From Streptomyces iconiensis (GTDB lineage: Bacteria > Actinomycetota > Actinomycetes > Streptomycetales > Streptomycetaceae), in assembly GCF_028657195.3 (NCBI RefSeq), contig NZ_JANCPR020000013.1, positions 62,001-126,000 on the forward strand: a stretch of DNA of 64,000 bases, in the 5' to 3' direction. Position 1 is the stretch's first letter. Every line of letters starts with the position of its first letter. The position numbers and the translations under genes were made by a program. Below, in pieces: positions 1-8,142 of this stretch. The notes under the pieces were generated by a model. The model was given only the letters and a program-made list of their open reading frames with translations, was not told the origin of the DNA and searched no databases.

Positions 1-812
1 ACAAGGCCGAGCTCATCAAGAAGATCGCGGAGCAGCCGGTCGCCGACTGGCCCGTGAGGCCCGATCCGCGCGGCCAGGTCGAGCGCGTGACGAAGGCGGC
101 GGAGAAGGCGGACCGCAGCGCGCTGCTCGTCGTCTACAACGTTCCGCACCGCGACTGCGGGCAGTACAGCCAGGGCGGCGCCAAGAACGCCGACGAATAC
201 CGCGCGTGGCTGGACGAGATCGCCAAGGGCATCGGCGACCGCGAGGCCACCGTCGTGGTGGAGCCGGACGCCATCCCGCACCTGCTCGCCGAGGGATGTA
301 CGCCGCAGAAGTTCCACGACGAGCGCTACCAACTGCTCAACGAGGCGGTCACCAAGCTCAAGGGCCTGGAGAACACCAAGGTCTACCTCGACGCCGGCAA
401 CCCGGACTGGGTGCGCGACCCCGGCGGTCTCGTCGAGCCGCTGCGGCGCGCGGGCATCGACAAGGCGGACGGCTTCGCGCTGAACGTCTCCAACTTCCAG
501 AGCACCAAGTCGAACGTGGCCTACGGCAAGAAGCTCTCGCCGATGATCGGCAACAAGCCGTTCGTCGTCGACACCAGCCGCAACGGCAACGGCCCCGTCG
601 AGGGCGCCGGCGCCGACGAAGAGGCGTGGTGCAACCCCTCGGGCCGCGCGCTGGGCGAGACGCCGACAACGAAGACCGGCGACAAGCAGGTGGACGCCTA
701 CCTGTGGATCAAGCGCATCGGCGAGTCGGACGGCGAGTGCAAGGGCGGGCCCAAGGCGGGCCAGTGGTGGCCCAAGTACGCGCTGGACCTGGCACGTAAC
801 GCCAAGGGCTGA
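1..812 (+). CDS. cslZ: GH6 endoglucanase (CslZ-type), 5' end outside window
   Basis: The reading frame is open from base 3, so the gene starts upstream and only the C-terminal part (about 269 residues) is here. Glycoside hydrolase family 6 marks are visible: a VYNVPHRDCG segment carrying the catalytic acid Asp, VVVEPDAIP, an NVSNF strand and the terminal DTSRNGNGP motif with the second catalytic-site Asp. GH6 enzymes cut beta-1,4-glucan with inversion. It converges on glxA and cslA, the arrangement of the streptomycete cslA-glxA-cslZ locus, where the enzyme is thought to trim or release the glycan made by CslA. An internal GTG at 54 is not the real start, because family sequence continues upstream of it. 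Confidence 0.9.
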   Translation, partial: KAELIKKIAEQPVADWPVRPDPRGQVERVTKAAEKADRSALLVVYNVPHRDCGQYSQGGAKNADEYRAWLDEIAKGIGDREATVVVEPDAIPHLLAEGCTPQKFHDERYQLLNEAVTKLKGLENTKVYLDAGNPDWVRDPGGLVEPLRRAGIDKADGFALNVSNFQSTKSNVAYGKKLSPMIGNKPFVVDTSRNGNGPVEGAGADEEAWCNPSGRALGETPTTKTGDKQVDAYLWIKRIGESDGECKGGPKAGQWWPKYALDLARNAKG

Positions 813-820
813 GCGTTCCC

Positions 821-842
821 CGAAGTACACACGAAGTACACA
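821..842. repeat. Perfect tandem 11-bp duplication after cslZ
   Basis: The unit CGAAGTACACA occurs twice back to back between the cslZ stop codon and the terminator hairpin. It has no coding role and probably arose by slippage. Confidence 0.7.
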
Positions 843-844
843 CG

Positions 845-879
845 AGAGAGGCCCCGGGCTGAGTGCCCGGGGCCTCTCT
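845..879. terminator. Bidirectional terminator between cslZ and glxA
   Basis: A perfect 15-bp stem (AGAGAGGCCCCGGGC with its complement) closes on a 5-nt loop. It sits between two convergent genes and can stop transcription from both sides. Confidence 0.85.
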
Positions 880-904
880 TCTCGTGCTTCTCGTGCGGGG
901 TGGG

Positions 905-2908
905 TCAGGGAGCCGGCTTGGGCTCGCTCGTGGTGATGCTGGTGTGCGGGGCCGTGGGGTCGACGTTGACCTTGACCCACTTGGCCTTGGAGGGGACGCC
1001 GTCCTTGTCGACGCCGTAGACCATCCACCAGCCCGGGGTGACCAGCGAGGGGTCGTCGGGGATGGAGGTGTTCACGGTGCCGTCCGCCGACTTCCGCATC
1101 TTCAGCGCCACGGACGACTGCTCGACGTTGGTGACGTGGGTGAAGGAGCTGGGGCGCACCAGCCGCAGCTTCTTCAGCCGTGCGGCGTCCTTGCTCTTGA
1201 AGGAGACCTTGTCGCCCAGGGACAGGGTCTTGCGGCTCTTGCCGACGTCCTGGAGATCGGGCTGCTTCTTGCCCTTGTTCAGGTACGGCGGCGTGTAGAT
1301 CTCGATGCGCTGGTCGAACTCGCCCGGCTTGGTGTTGGCCTTGTCGGCGTAGAGCGAGTCCGAACCGAAGGTGACCACGCGGCCGTCGGGCAGCAGCAGC
1401 CCGCCGGAGTGGTAGTTACGGCCCACCAGCGGCTCGGCCGCTTCGTTGAAGGTGTTCTTCTTCGGGTCGTAGATCCCGGCCTTGAGGATGTTGCTGTCGC
1501 TCTTGCCGCGGTACTGGCCGGAGCCGTTGGTGGTCAGCACGGTGTCGTTCGGCAGGATCACGCTGCTGGGGTAGCGGACCTTGTCGTAGAGCTTGGGGCC
1601 GTCCTGGAAGCGGGGGCTGTCCGACTTGAGGTCCACGATGCGGGTCTTGTCCGTGCTCTTGGGGGACTCGCCGACCCCGCCGCCGCCCTCGACCATGAAC
1701 TTGCGCGACTGCGTGGGCGGCAGCGGCACCGACATCGAGGTTTCCAGGGTGTCCGGGTCGCTCATGCCCGGGATCTTGCTGAACTTGTTGGTCTCCAGGT
1801 CCCAGACGCCCGGCACGCGGCCCTTGGTCGCGGGGCCGTATCCGGCGGTGGTGCCGCTGTAGAAGATGCGGTTGTTCCCGATGAGGTGCAGCCCCGGGTA
1901 CGTCGGGAAGAAGCGGGACTTGGGAAGGTAGTTCCACTTCTTGGTGTCCGGGTTGTAGATCTCGTTCTTGCCCGGGACGACCTGGCCGATGTCGTCGAGC
2001 CCGGAGACGGTGAGCACCCTGCCGTCCTGGAGCGTGACCTGCGTGGGATACCAGCGGGCCTCGTTCATCGGGTCGACGGTGATGTAGCGCTCGGCGACCG
2101 GGTCGAACTCGTAGGCGTCCTTGATGCCCTGGAAGTCCTTCTTGTCGAAGGACATCTTCTGGGCGATGCCGTAGATGTTCTTCTTCTCGGCGCCGACCAG
2201 GCCGCTCACCTGGTACTTGTCCTCCGAGCCCGTCTGGTGCTTCTTGCCCTTCTTGGCCGCTTCGGCGTAGACGCGGCCCAGGCTGGGGGTGGTCTTCACC
2301 TGGCCCGTGGCGGGGTCCACGATCTTCTTGGCCTTCTTGACGATCACGTTGTTCTGGGCGATGAACGTCTTGCCGTTCGTCTTCCCCGTGAACCGGGTGC
2401 CCTTCTTGATCGTCTTGGCCTTGTCCGGGTTCTCGTTGTAGACGAACATCAGCCCGCCGGCCTTCTTCACGTCACCCTGGAGCGTCTCGTAGCGCTGGGT
2501 GCCGCCCGCGACCAGCAGCTTGCCGTCCGGGAGCTGGTTGTGCCCGGAGCAGAACAGGTCGTTGGGGGTCGGGATGTTCTTGAACGAGTTCTTCACCGGG
2601 TCCCACAGGACCGTGCGGAAGCTCTTCGCCTTGAAGTTCTTCGCGTCGTTGCCCGAGCCCGCCACCAGCAGCACCTTGCCGGTGTGCAGGAGCGCCGCGT
2701 GAATGGTGTTGATGCGGTACTTCGACGGGATGTCGACGACCTGCCAGTGGCCCTTCTCCGCCTTGTACTCGGGCTGATTGATCTTGTAGTTGTGGTACTT
2801 CTCCGAAGCGAAGCCGTACAGCGCGGGCCCGTTGAACCCGGCGATCACGAGCACGACCGCCGTGCCGATGGCTATTCGCCTGGCCCGGCGGCTCGGTCGG
2901 TAACTCAT
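905..2908 (-). CDS. glxA: Copper-radical oxidase GlxA (galactose-oxidase-like)
   Basis: This 667-residue protein has an N-terminal membrane anchor (about residues 12-31) and a kelch-type beta-propeller of the galactose oxidase/glyoxal oxidase family, with a C-terminal DUF1929-type domain. The cysteine expected to form the Tyr-Cys radical cofactor lies at LFCSGH (Cys120), the partner region is ARWYPT, and copper ligands are expected in YHSGG and THVTN. In S. lividans GlxA acts outside the membrane on the nascent glycan at hyphal tips and is needed for glycan deposition and morphogenesis. Its start codon overlaps the cslA stop (ATGA), so the two are translationally coupled. Assignment is firm from motifs and context. 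Confidence 0.95.
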   Translation of the reverse strand: MSYRPSRRARRIAIGTAVVLVIAGFNGPALYGFASEKYHNYKINQPEYKAEKGHWQVVDIPSKYRINTIHAALLHTGKVLLVAGSGNDAKNFKAKSFRTVLWDPVKNSFKNIPTPNDLFCSGHNQLPDGKLLVAGGTQRYETLQGDVKKAGGLMFVYNENPDKAKTIKKGTRFTGKTNGKTFIAQNNVIVKKAKKIVDPATGQVKTTPSLGRVYAEAAKKGKKHQTGSEDKYQVSGLVGAEKKNIYGIAQKMSFDKKDFQGIKDAYEFDPVAERYITVDPMNEARWYPTQVTLQDGRVLTVSGLDDIGQVVPGKNEIYNPDTKKWNYLPKSRFFPTYPGLHLIGNNRIFYSGTTAGYGPATKGRVPGVWDLETNKFSKIPGMSDPDTLETSMSVPLPPTQSRKFMVEGGGGVGESPKSTDKTRIVDLKSDSPRFQDGPKLYDKVRYPSSVILPNDTVLTTNGSGQYRGKSDSNILKAGIYDPKKNTFNEAAEPLVGRNYHSGGLLLPDGRVVTFGSDSLYADKANTKPGEFDQRIEIYTPPYLNKGKKQPDLQDVGKSRKTLSLGDKVSFKSKDAARLKKLRLVRPSSFTHVTNVEQSSVALKMRKSADGTVNTSIPDDPSLVTPGWWMVYGVDKDGVPSKAKWVKVNVDPTAPHTSITTSEPKPAP

Positions 2909-4917
2909 TCTTTCCGTCCCCCAAGGGCGATCTGCATGGTCTCGTCAGGCGAGGCGGCCCAGCTGGGGCGCTGCTCGGGCAGGGAGCCGCCCGGGAGCGG
3001 GGGCTGCCCGCCGCCGCCCTGGCCCGGCTCCGGGGAATCCTGATCGGGACCCTGCCGGTGTTTCCTCTGCTGCTGGCGGTTCTTCTTCTTCGTGGCGCGC
3101 ACGGTCACGCGCCATCCGATGATCGGCGCCGCGGTGATGAGCATCGCGAGCGTGGCCCAGGTGAGCATCGCCGGATGGTCATGGCCCAGGTAGAGCGAGC
3201 CCACGAGCGAGCCGCCGAAGATCAGGATGAAGAACAGGTGCACCCGGAAGGTGCCGAAGAGAGTGTCCGGGCTCGACGAGTCGCCCTTCGGCGTGACCAC
3301 GAACTTGCTCTTGCGTCGCAGCACGGTGTCGAACAGGGAACGGGCGTAGATCGGAGCCGAGAGTGCGGACATGAGCATTCCGGCGAGACCGCCGGAGCCC
3401 TCGGGCTCGTGGGGGGAGACGTTGTGGCGCCGGTTCCAGATGTAGAGGCCGATCTGGAGCGCGGTGGCGTTGCCGTAGAGCGCCATCCAGATGGTGGGGT
3501 CGATCTGGACACCGGAGGCGCCCATGCCGAGGAAGAGGGCACAGGAGAGCGCGGCGAGGATCCAGTTCAGTGCCGAGATCGGGTAGAAGATCATCAGCAT
3601 CGTGTAGTTGAAGAGCTTCGGCAGGGGCATCGTTCCGATGCCGCGCCAGAACTGCTTGAGGATCGTCTCGTAGGTGCCGCGCGACCAGCGGAGCTGCTGG
3701 GTGAAGAAGTCCGTCCAGGCGTTGGGGCCCTCGCCGACCGCCAGCACGTCGGGCGTGTAGACCGAGCGCCACTTGTTGCCTGTGGCGGGGTTCTTGTGGC
3801 GGTGCATCTCGAAGCCGGTGGCCATGTCCTCCGTGATGGAGTCGTAGAGGCCGCCGATGGCCTTGATGGCCTTGATGCGTACGGCGTTGCTGGTGCCGAC
3901 GAACATCGGCGCGTCGTACCGGTTGCCCGCGCGCTGGATGAGCGCGTGGAACAGGAACTGCTGGCTCTCGGCCGCCTTGGTGACGAAGTTGTCGTAGTTG
4001 CCGTAGACCTGGGGGCCGATGACGAAGCCCACGTCCGGGTCGCGGAAGTAACCGAGCATGCGCTCCAGGTAGTTGGGGAGCGGCACATGGTCGGTGTCGA
4101 CGCCGGCGAAGTAGTCGTAGTTGTCGCCGTGCGCGTCGAGCCAGGCGTTGTAGTTGCCGTGCTTGGTCTTGGCGCGGAAGGCACCCTTGGAGGTGTTCCA
4201 CTTCGCCACGCCCTTGCGGGAGAAGTGGTACACGCCGAGGCGTTCGCAGACGGCCTTCACATCCGGGTCGTCGCCCTCGTCCAGCAGCCAGACGTGCATG
4301 GTGCCGCGATGCCGGATCTTCACGGCCGCTTCCAGGGTCTTGGTGACCATCTCGATCGGCTCCTTGCCGGGCACGAACGAGGTGAGGAAGGCGACGCGGG
4401 TGCCGGTCTCGGGCACCACGGGTATCGGGTCGCGCGCGACCAGGGTCGCGTGCGAGTTGGAGATGACGTTCAGCGTACGGAACAGCTCGATCAGGCCGAT
4501 CGCGACCAGCATGACGATGTCGAGCTTGAGCACGAGGTCGGAGACCTCGCCCGAGTCGCGCTTGGTCCAGTGGTTCGGCTGCATCAGCCACACGAGCAGC
4601 CCGGCGGAGAGCAGCGGTGCGAGACAGAGCAGGAAGGCCGCGCGTATTCGGTGCGGTTCGTCCGCCAGCAGACTGCGGTAGGTGACGCGGTAGGGCTTGT
4701 TCGGGTCGGGCTGGGAGAGCGGCCCCGCCAGTCGGCTGTAGTGCTCGTAGTCGTAACGGGGCAGCGCCTTACGGGTCCAGCGTGTGCCCCGGCCCGACGT
4801 ACCGCGCTGCCTGTGCTGACGCTGAGGGATCCGGAGCTGCGTCGTCTGCGTCGGATCCTGGCCCGGCTGCGGTTGTGGCTGCTGCTGCCCGGCGCCGGTC
4901 GGCGGCGTCGACGTCAT
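2905..4917 (-). CDS. cslA: Cellulose-synthase-like GT2 glycosyltransferase CslA
   Basis: The protein (670 residues) has two N-terminal membrane helices, a large cytosolic GT2 domain and several C-terminal helices. The GT2 signatures are in order: DEGDD, DTDH, TED and QQLRW (the Q/RxxRW glycan-binding motif). It polymerises a beta-glycan across the membrane at the hyphal tip, with GlxA as partner. The ATG at 4917 was chosen because a GGGGGA ribosome binding site lies 8 nt before it; a GTG six codons upstream overlaps that site. The N-terminus is Gln/Pro-rich and probably disordered. No PilZ domain is visible in the C-terminal tail, so direct c-di-GMP control is not indicated by sequence. Confidence 0.95.
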   Translation of the reverse strand: MTSTPPTGAGQQQPQPQPGQDPTQTTQLRIPQRQHRQRGTSGRGTRWTRKALPRYDYEHYSRLAGPLSQPDPNKPYRVTYRSLLADEPHRIRAAFLLCLAPLLSAGLLVWLMQPNHWTKRDSGEVSDLVLKLDIVMLVAIGLIELFRTLNVISNSHATLVARDPIPVVPETGTRVAFLTSFVPGKEPIEMVTKTLEAAVKIRHRGTMHVWLLDEGDDPDVKAVCERLGVYHFSRKGVAKWNTSKGAFRAKTKHGNYNAWLDAHGDNYDYFAGVDTDHVPLPNYLERMLGYFRDPDVGFVIGPQVYGNYDNFVTKAAESQQFLFHALIQRAGNRYDAPMFVGTSNAVRIKAIKAIGGLYDSITEDMATGFEMHRHKNPATGNKWRSVYTPDVLAVGEGPNAWTDFFTQQLRWSRGTYETILKQFWRGIGTMPLPKLFNYTMLMIFYPISALNWILAALSCALFLGMGASGVQIDPTIWMALYGNATALQIGLYIWNRRHNVSPHEPEGSGGLAGMLMSALSAPIYARSLFDTVLRRKSKFVVTPKGDSSSPDTLFGTFRVHLFFILIFGGSLVGSLYLGHDHPAMLTWATLAMLITAAPIIGWRVTVRATKKKNRQQQRKHRQGPDQDSPEPGQGGGGQPPLPGGSLPEQRPSWAASPDETMQIALGGRKE

Positions 4918-5231
4918 GAGTCCATCCCCCCGCACGCAGCGAACTGCGTGACTTGTGCTGACCCGCGTCCTTGGCCCCCTCGACTCGGGCGCGGCATGCT
5001 TCGGCCGCCGAGTCCTGAGACTGAGACGAGCCGACTTACGGTTCCATGATGGCGGTCACGTGTTCCTCACGCTGCCGTGCCCCCCGCGACACCTGGCGCG
5101 AACTTCTCTCACACGGCCCTCACCTGGGCGTCTGAGCAGAGTTCCCCGATTCGCAAACGGTTCCGTAGAACAGTGACCCCACGTTAGGTTCCCCGACTCC
5201 CCGCGTGATCGCAAGACGGATTAGGAGCTGT
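4918..5231. other. Gap upstream of cslA
   Basis: These 314 bases separate cslA from the FadR-type regulator gene on the same strand and must hold the cslA-glxA promoter. The part nearest the regulator (about 5150-5235) is less GC-rich than its surroundings. No convincing small gene, hairpin or known operator was recognised. Confidence 0.5.
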
Positions 5232-6017
5232 TTACCTGGGTTGTGGTGATATGGCCGTGACGGATGTGACAGATGAGTCATCGAACTGTGGCCTGTTCGC
5301 GCATGCTTCGGCCGTGGCGGAACGCAGCCGTTCCCTGATGTGCCCGAAGTGGTCGCGTACGGCCCGCTCCGCGCGGCCCGCGTCGCCGGCCCGCACGGCA
5401 GCGAGGATCTCCGCATGCTGCCGCCAGGTCACCATCGGGTCCTGCGGCAGCTCGGCCAGATCCGTGCGCACCCGGTGGAAGGCGTCCCAGAAGGCGTCCA
5501 GCACCTCGCTCAGCAGAGAGTTGCCCAGTCCGCCGTAGAGCGCGGAGTGGAAGGCGCGGTCGGTCTCGGCCCGTACGCCGCCTGCCCGCGCCTCTTCGCC
5601 CATCCGCGCGACCAGTTCCTCCAGTGCCCCGGAGCCCGTGCGGGACCCGGCCGCCTTGCCGGCTCCCTCGGTGACGAGCCGCGCCATCAGCCCGGTCTCG
5701 ACCGCCTCCCGCAGCTCCAGGAGCTGCAGCAGGCTGTCCTCGCCCCGGTAGTGCCCGGCGACCGTACGGAAGGAGAGGCCCTCGGTCATCGGCGCCATCG
5801 ACATCGCGCCGACATAGGTACCGAAGCCGTGCCTGATCTCCACGATGCCCATCGCCTGGAGCGCCTTGAGCGCTTCCCTTACCGAGTTACGGCTCACCTC
5901 CAGGAGTTCCATCAGCTCGGTCTCCGTGGGAAGCGGCGCTCCGGACGGCAGCCTTCTGTCGATGATCAGCTTCTTGATCTGTTCCTGGATCTCCCGCGAC
6001 CTGCCCTGTGCGCGCAC
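5232..6017 (-). CDS. GntR-family regulator, FadR/FCD type
   Basis: The first 75 residues form a GntR winged helix (LPTETELMELLEVSRNSVREAL is the recognition part, quoted only in outline: TELMELLEVSR then VREALKAL), followed by an FCD all-helical ligand domain up to about residue 240. Such proteins bind DNA as dimers and respond to small organic acids, often sugar acids. The start is a GTG preceded by an AGGGGGC site, 9 nt after the stop of the winged-helix gene upstream, so both are probably co-transcribed. The target is unknown; the neighbouring cslA operon is an obvious candidate but no operator was identified. Confidence 0.85.
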   Translation of the reverse strand: MRAQGRSREIQEQIKKLIIDRRLPSGAPLPTETELMELLEVSRNSVREALKALQAMGIVEIRHGFGTYVGAMSMAPMTEGLSFRTVAGHYRGEDSLLQLLELREAVETGLMARLVTEGAGKAAGSRTGSGALEELVARMGEEARAGGVRAETDRAFHSALYGGLGNSLLSEVLDAFWDAFHRVRTDLAELPQDPMVTWRQHAEILAAVRAGDAGRAERAVRDHFGHIRERLRSATAEACANRPQFDDSSVTSVTAISPQPR

Positions 6018-6026
6018 CCTGCCCCC

Positions 6027-7142
6027 TCATGCCGCCGTGGTGAAGACGATCCGGTGCGGCCCCGGCGCCCCGTCCGTGGCGAACGCCAGCAGCGCCTGCC
6101 CCTCCTTCTCCAGCGCGTCCCGGTCCTCGCCGGAGAGCGCGCCGAAACAGGTGAGGGTGAGCGTGGCCGACTTCTGCCCGGTTTCGGCCTTCCATGTGCC
6201 GTGCACCCTGCCGTCCACCAGGAAGGTCCCGGGCACCTGCCCGTTCTTGCCGGCCAGGGCGCGGCGCACCTCCTCGTCCATGATCCGGGTGCGGTCGGCG
6301 TGCGAGAGGATCGCGTTGTCGTACTCCGCCAGGAAGCGCACGGGCAGCGGGAGTTCGGGGTCGGGACGGGGCGCGTCCGGCAGGTCGAACAGCTCGCGTC
6401 CCGCCTCGTCGGTGAAGACCCGCAGCTGTGGCCGCAGCCGTTCGACGACCTCGCCGAGCCGGGTCAGCCCCGACCAGGTCTGCACATCGCGTACGGAGGC
6501 GGGCCCGAAGGCGCCCATGTACCGCAGCACCATCGTCTCCAGCGACGGTTCCACCGCCAGCGGCCGGTCCAGCCAGGACTCGACGGTGGCGAGGACGGGC
6601 CGGCCCGAGCGGCCCCACAGCCCGCGCGGCGGCAGCTGGACGAGGGGCAGCAGGTAGCGCGCCGCCATGCCCAGCGAACGCTCCTCCGCCTCGGGCCAGC
6701 GCCGGTGCAGGGACGGTCCGAAGTCGGCAGCGGCCATGGGCCCCTCCTTCAGCAGCTCGCGCGCCGCCTCGACGACCGCGGCGGGGTCGGCGCCGCCGAG
6801 CCGCTTGCCGTGCCCCGAGGCGAAGGCACGCTCGTGCGCGCTCCGGGTGAGGGGGTAGAGCTGGACGGCGTCGCGGTCGCTGACGAGGTGGACGGTGCCG
6901 CGCATGACGCAGATCCGGACCACGCGGCGTTCCTGGAGCAGCGTGGACAGCTCCCCGGCGTCGAACCCGGCGACCCGCGTCCACAGGCCGAAGTAGGGCG
7001 GCCTGGGCGCCTGGGCCTGGAGGCCGACCAGGTGCTCGACTGCTTCCAGCGGGGTCGTCCGGGCGCGCTCGGCGAGGAGTTGGCGCGCGAGGAACGCGCG
7101 GCCGAGAGCCCTGGGGGTCAGGGGTGCGGGCAGCATGGCCAT
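6027..7142 (-). CDS. Winged-helix DNA-binding protein of the AlkX/YcaQ-related family (HTH_42)
   Basis: About 371 residues with the features of the winged helix DNA-binding domain family PF06224: an N-terminal LVGLQAQAP segment, a central GTVHLVS stretch and a C-terminal FLAEYDN...LVDGRVHGTW region. Members in this family include DNA glycosylases that remove crosslinked or alkylated bases, but many actinobacterial relatives have no tested activity. Two adjacent ATGs (7142 and 7136) are possible starts with no strong ribosome binding site. It runs into the FadR-type gene with a 9-nt gap. A role in DNA repair is inferred from the family only. Confidence 0.75.
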   Translation of the reverse strand: MAMLPAPLTPRALGRAFLARQLLAERARTTPLEAVEHLVGLQAQAPRPPYFGLWTRVAGFDAGELSTLLQERRVVRICVMRGTVHLVSDRDAVQLYPLTRSAHERAFASGHGKRLGGADPAAVVEAARELLKEGPMAAADFGPSLHRRWPEAEERSLGMAARYLLPLVQLPPRGLWGRSGRPVLATVESWLDRPLAVEPSLETMVLRYMGAFGPASVRDVQTWSGLTRLGEVVERLRPQLRVFTDEAGRELFDLPDAPRPDPELPLPVRFLAEYDNAILSHADRTRIMDEEVRRALAGKNGQVPGTFLVDGRVHGTWKAETGQKSATLTLTCFGALSGEDRDALEKEGQALLAFATDGAPGPHRIVFTTAA

Positions 7143-7202
7143 GAGTCTCGCCCAATCACGCGCACCGCGCGAGGGTCCCGCGCGGTGCGCGCGTGGCACG
7201 TG

Positions 7203-7236
7203 CGAGGGCCGGACCCCGTGTGCGGTCCGGCCCTCG
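7203..7236. terminator. Terminator hairpin downstream of the LPMO gene
   Basis: A 13-bp perfect stem (CGAGGGCCGGACC and its complement) with an 8-nt loop lies about 100 nt past the stop of the minus-strand LPMO gene and upstream of the winged-helix gene, separating the two transcripts. Confidence 0.75.
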
Positions 7237-7333
7237 ACGGTGTGGGGGGTGGCGCCTCGGTCCCGCCTGTGCGGGAAGGTCTGCCCGTGCGAGGGCGCTG
7301 CCCGCGCGGAAGGGCCCTAACAGTACGGAACGG

Positions 7334-7927
7334 TCAGAACTCGACGTCGGCGCAGGAGTAGAAGGCGTTGGCCGTGTCCGCGATCGTCCACACGCCCAGG
7401 ATCACGTGCTTGCCGGACTTGCCCTCGGGCAGCTTGCCGTCGGCGGTCCACTCGGCGGGCGGCTGCTCGCCGTTCATGGGCACGGTCAGGAAGGGCTTGG
7501 ACTCCAGGTCGGCGCGGGTGAGCGGCTTGCTCGGGTCCCAGCCGTCCTTGGTGATGTAGTAGCTGAAGTCCGTGGTGGAGTGCATGGCGGTCAGATTCCA
7601 CTTGAACGTGAAGTTCTGTCCCGCCTGGAGCTTGGTCGTCGGCCACTCGCCACCGCGCGGGTCGTCGAGCTGCTTGAAGCCCTCGTTGCCGCCCGAGCAG
7701 ATGGCGCCGTCCTTCGGCCCGGCCCCGGGGAAGCCCTTGGGGCCCTCGACGCTCTGCGGCTCGTGCTGGATGGGCCCGCAGTCCGCCACGTCGCCGTTGG
7801 CGCAGTGCGCCTGACGGCTCGTGGGGTCCTGGCTGTAACCGTGGCCCTGTGCGGAGCCGCCGGTGAACAGCATGGCCGCCCCGCCGAGGCCGAGTCCGAC
7901 GACGGCTGCGGCGATCTTCTTGCGCAT
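7334..7927 (-). CDS. lpmP: Secreted lytic polysaccharide monooxygenase, AA10
   Basis: A 197-residue single-domain AA10 enzyme. The signal peptide is cut after AQG so that His29 becomes the first residue of the mature protein; with His116 (TAMHST) it forms the copper histidine brace, and the C-terminal NAFYSC segment supplies the usual axial Phe. These enzymes cleave chitin or cellulose oxidatively. In S. lividans the LPMO encoded beside cslA-glxA (LpmP) has been linked to maturation of the glycan made at hyphal tips; the same position here suggests the orthologue, though a nutritional role on chitin is equally compatible with the DasR-box core upstream. No carbohydrate-binding module is attached. 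Confidence 0.92.
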   Translation of the reverse strand: MRKKIAAAVVGLGLGGAAMLFTGGSAQGHGYSQDPTSRQAHCANGDVADCGPIQHEPQSVEGPKGFPGAGPKDGAICSGGNEGFKQLDDPRGGEWPTTKLQAGQNFTFKWNLTAMHSTTDFSYYITKDGWDPSKPLTRADLESKPFLTVPMNGEQPPAEWTADGKLPEGKSGKHVILGVWTIADTANAFYSCADVEF

Positions 7928-7963
7928 GCTTGCTCCTGGTGGATCGTGGGGGGTGCGGAGTGC

Positions 7964-7979
7964 TGCGGTCTAGACCATG
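7964..7979. promoter_or_regulatory. DasR-box (dre) with perfect core upstream of the LPMO gene
   Basis: The sequence TGCGGTCTAGACCATG contains the 10-bp palindromic core GGTCTAGACC of the DasR operator, 37 nt before the LPMO start. DasR is the GlcNAc-responsive repressor of the streptomycete chitin/GlcNAc regulon. Eleven of 16 consensus positions agree, including the whole core. Confidence 0.75.
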
Positions 7980-8006
7980 CAGGAATCTACTGAGGGCGCG
8001 GACGTC

Positions 8007-8018
8007 ATGTCCAGACCA
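8007..8018. promoter_or_regulatory. Second, degenerate DasR-like half site
   Basis: ATGTCCAGACCA matches 9 of 12 positions of the central dre consensus and lies 28 bp beyond the perfect core. Tandem dre-like sites are known from chitinolytic promoters, but this one could be chance. Confidence 0.35.
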
Positions 8019-8142
8019 ATGCAAGGGGAACTTCTGATTCCCGGGGTCTCCGCTGCCGTGGATAAACGGGGCGATGGGGTATGGATGGAAAAAATCATCC
8101 ATAAGGGATACATACGGGAATCACCACCAAGGGATTGGGATC

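Noticed and set aside
863..3043. Long open frame opposite glxA
   Set aside because: It is the complement of glxA/cslA codons with typical high-GC shadow composition (Val/Leu/Gly/Arg) and no ribosome binding site or domain.
5340..7361. 673-codon plus-strand frame over the FadR-type and winged-helix genes
   Set aside because: Antisense shadow; both genes beneath it have clear families.
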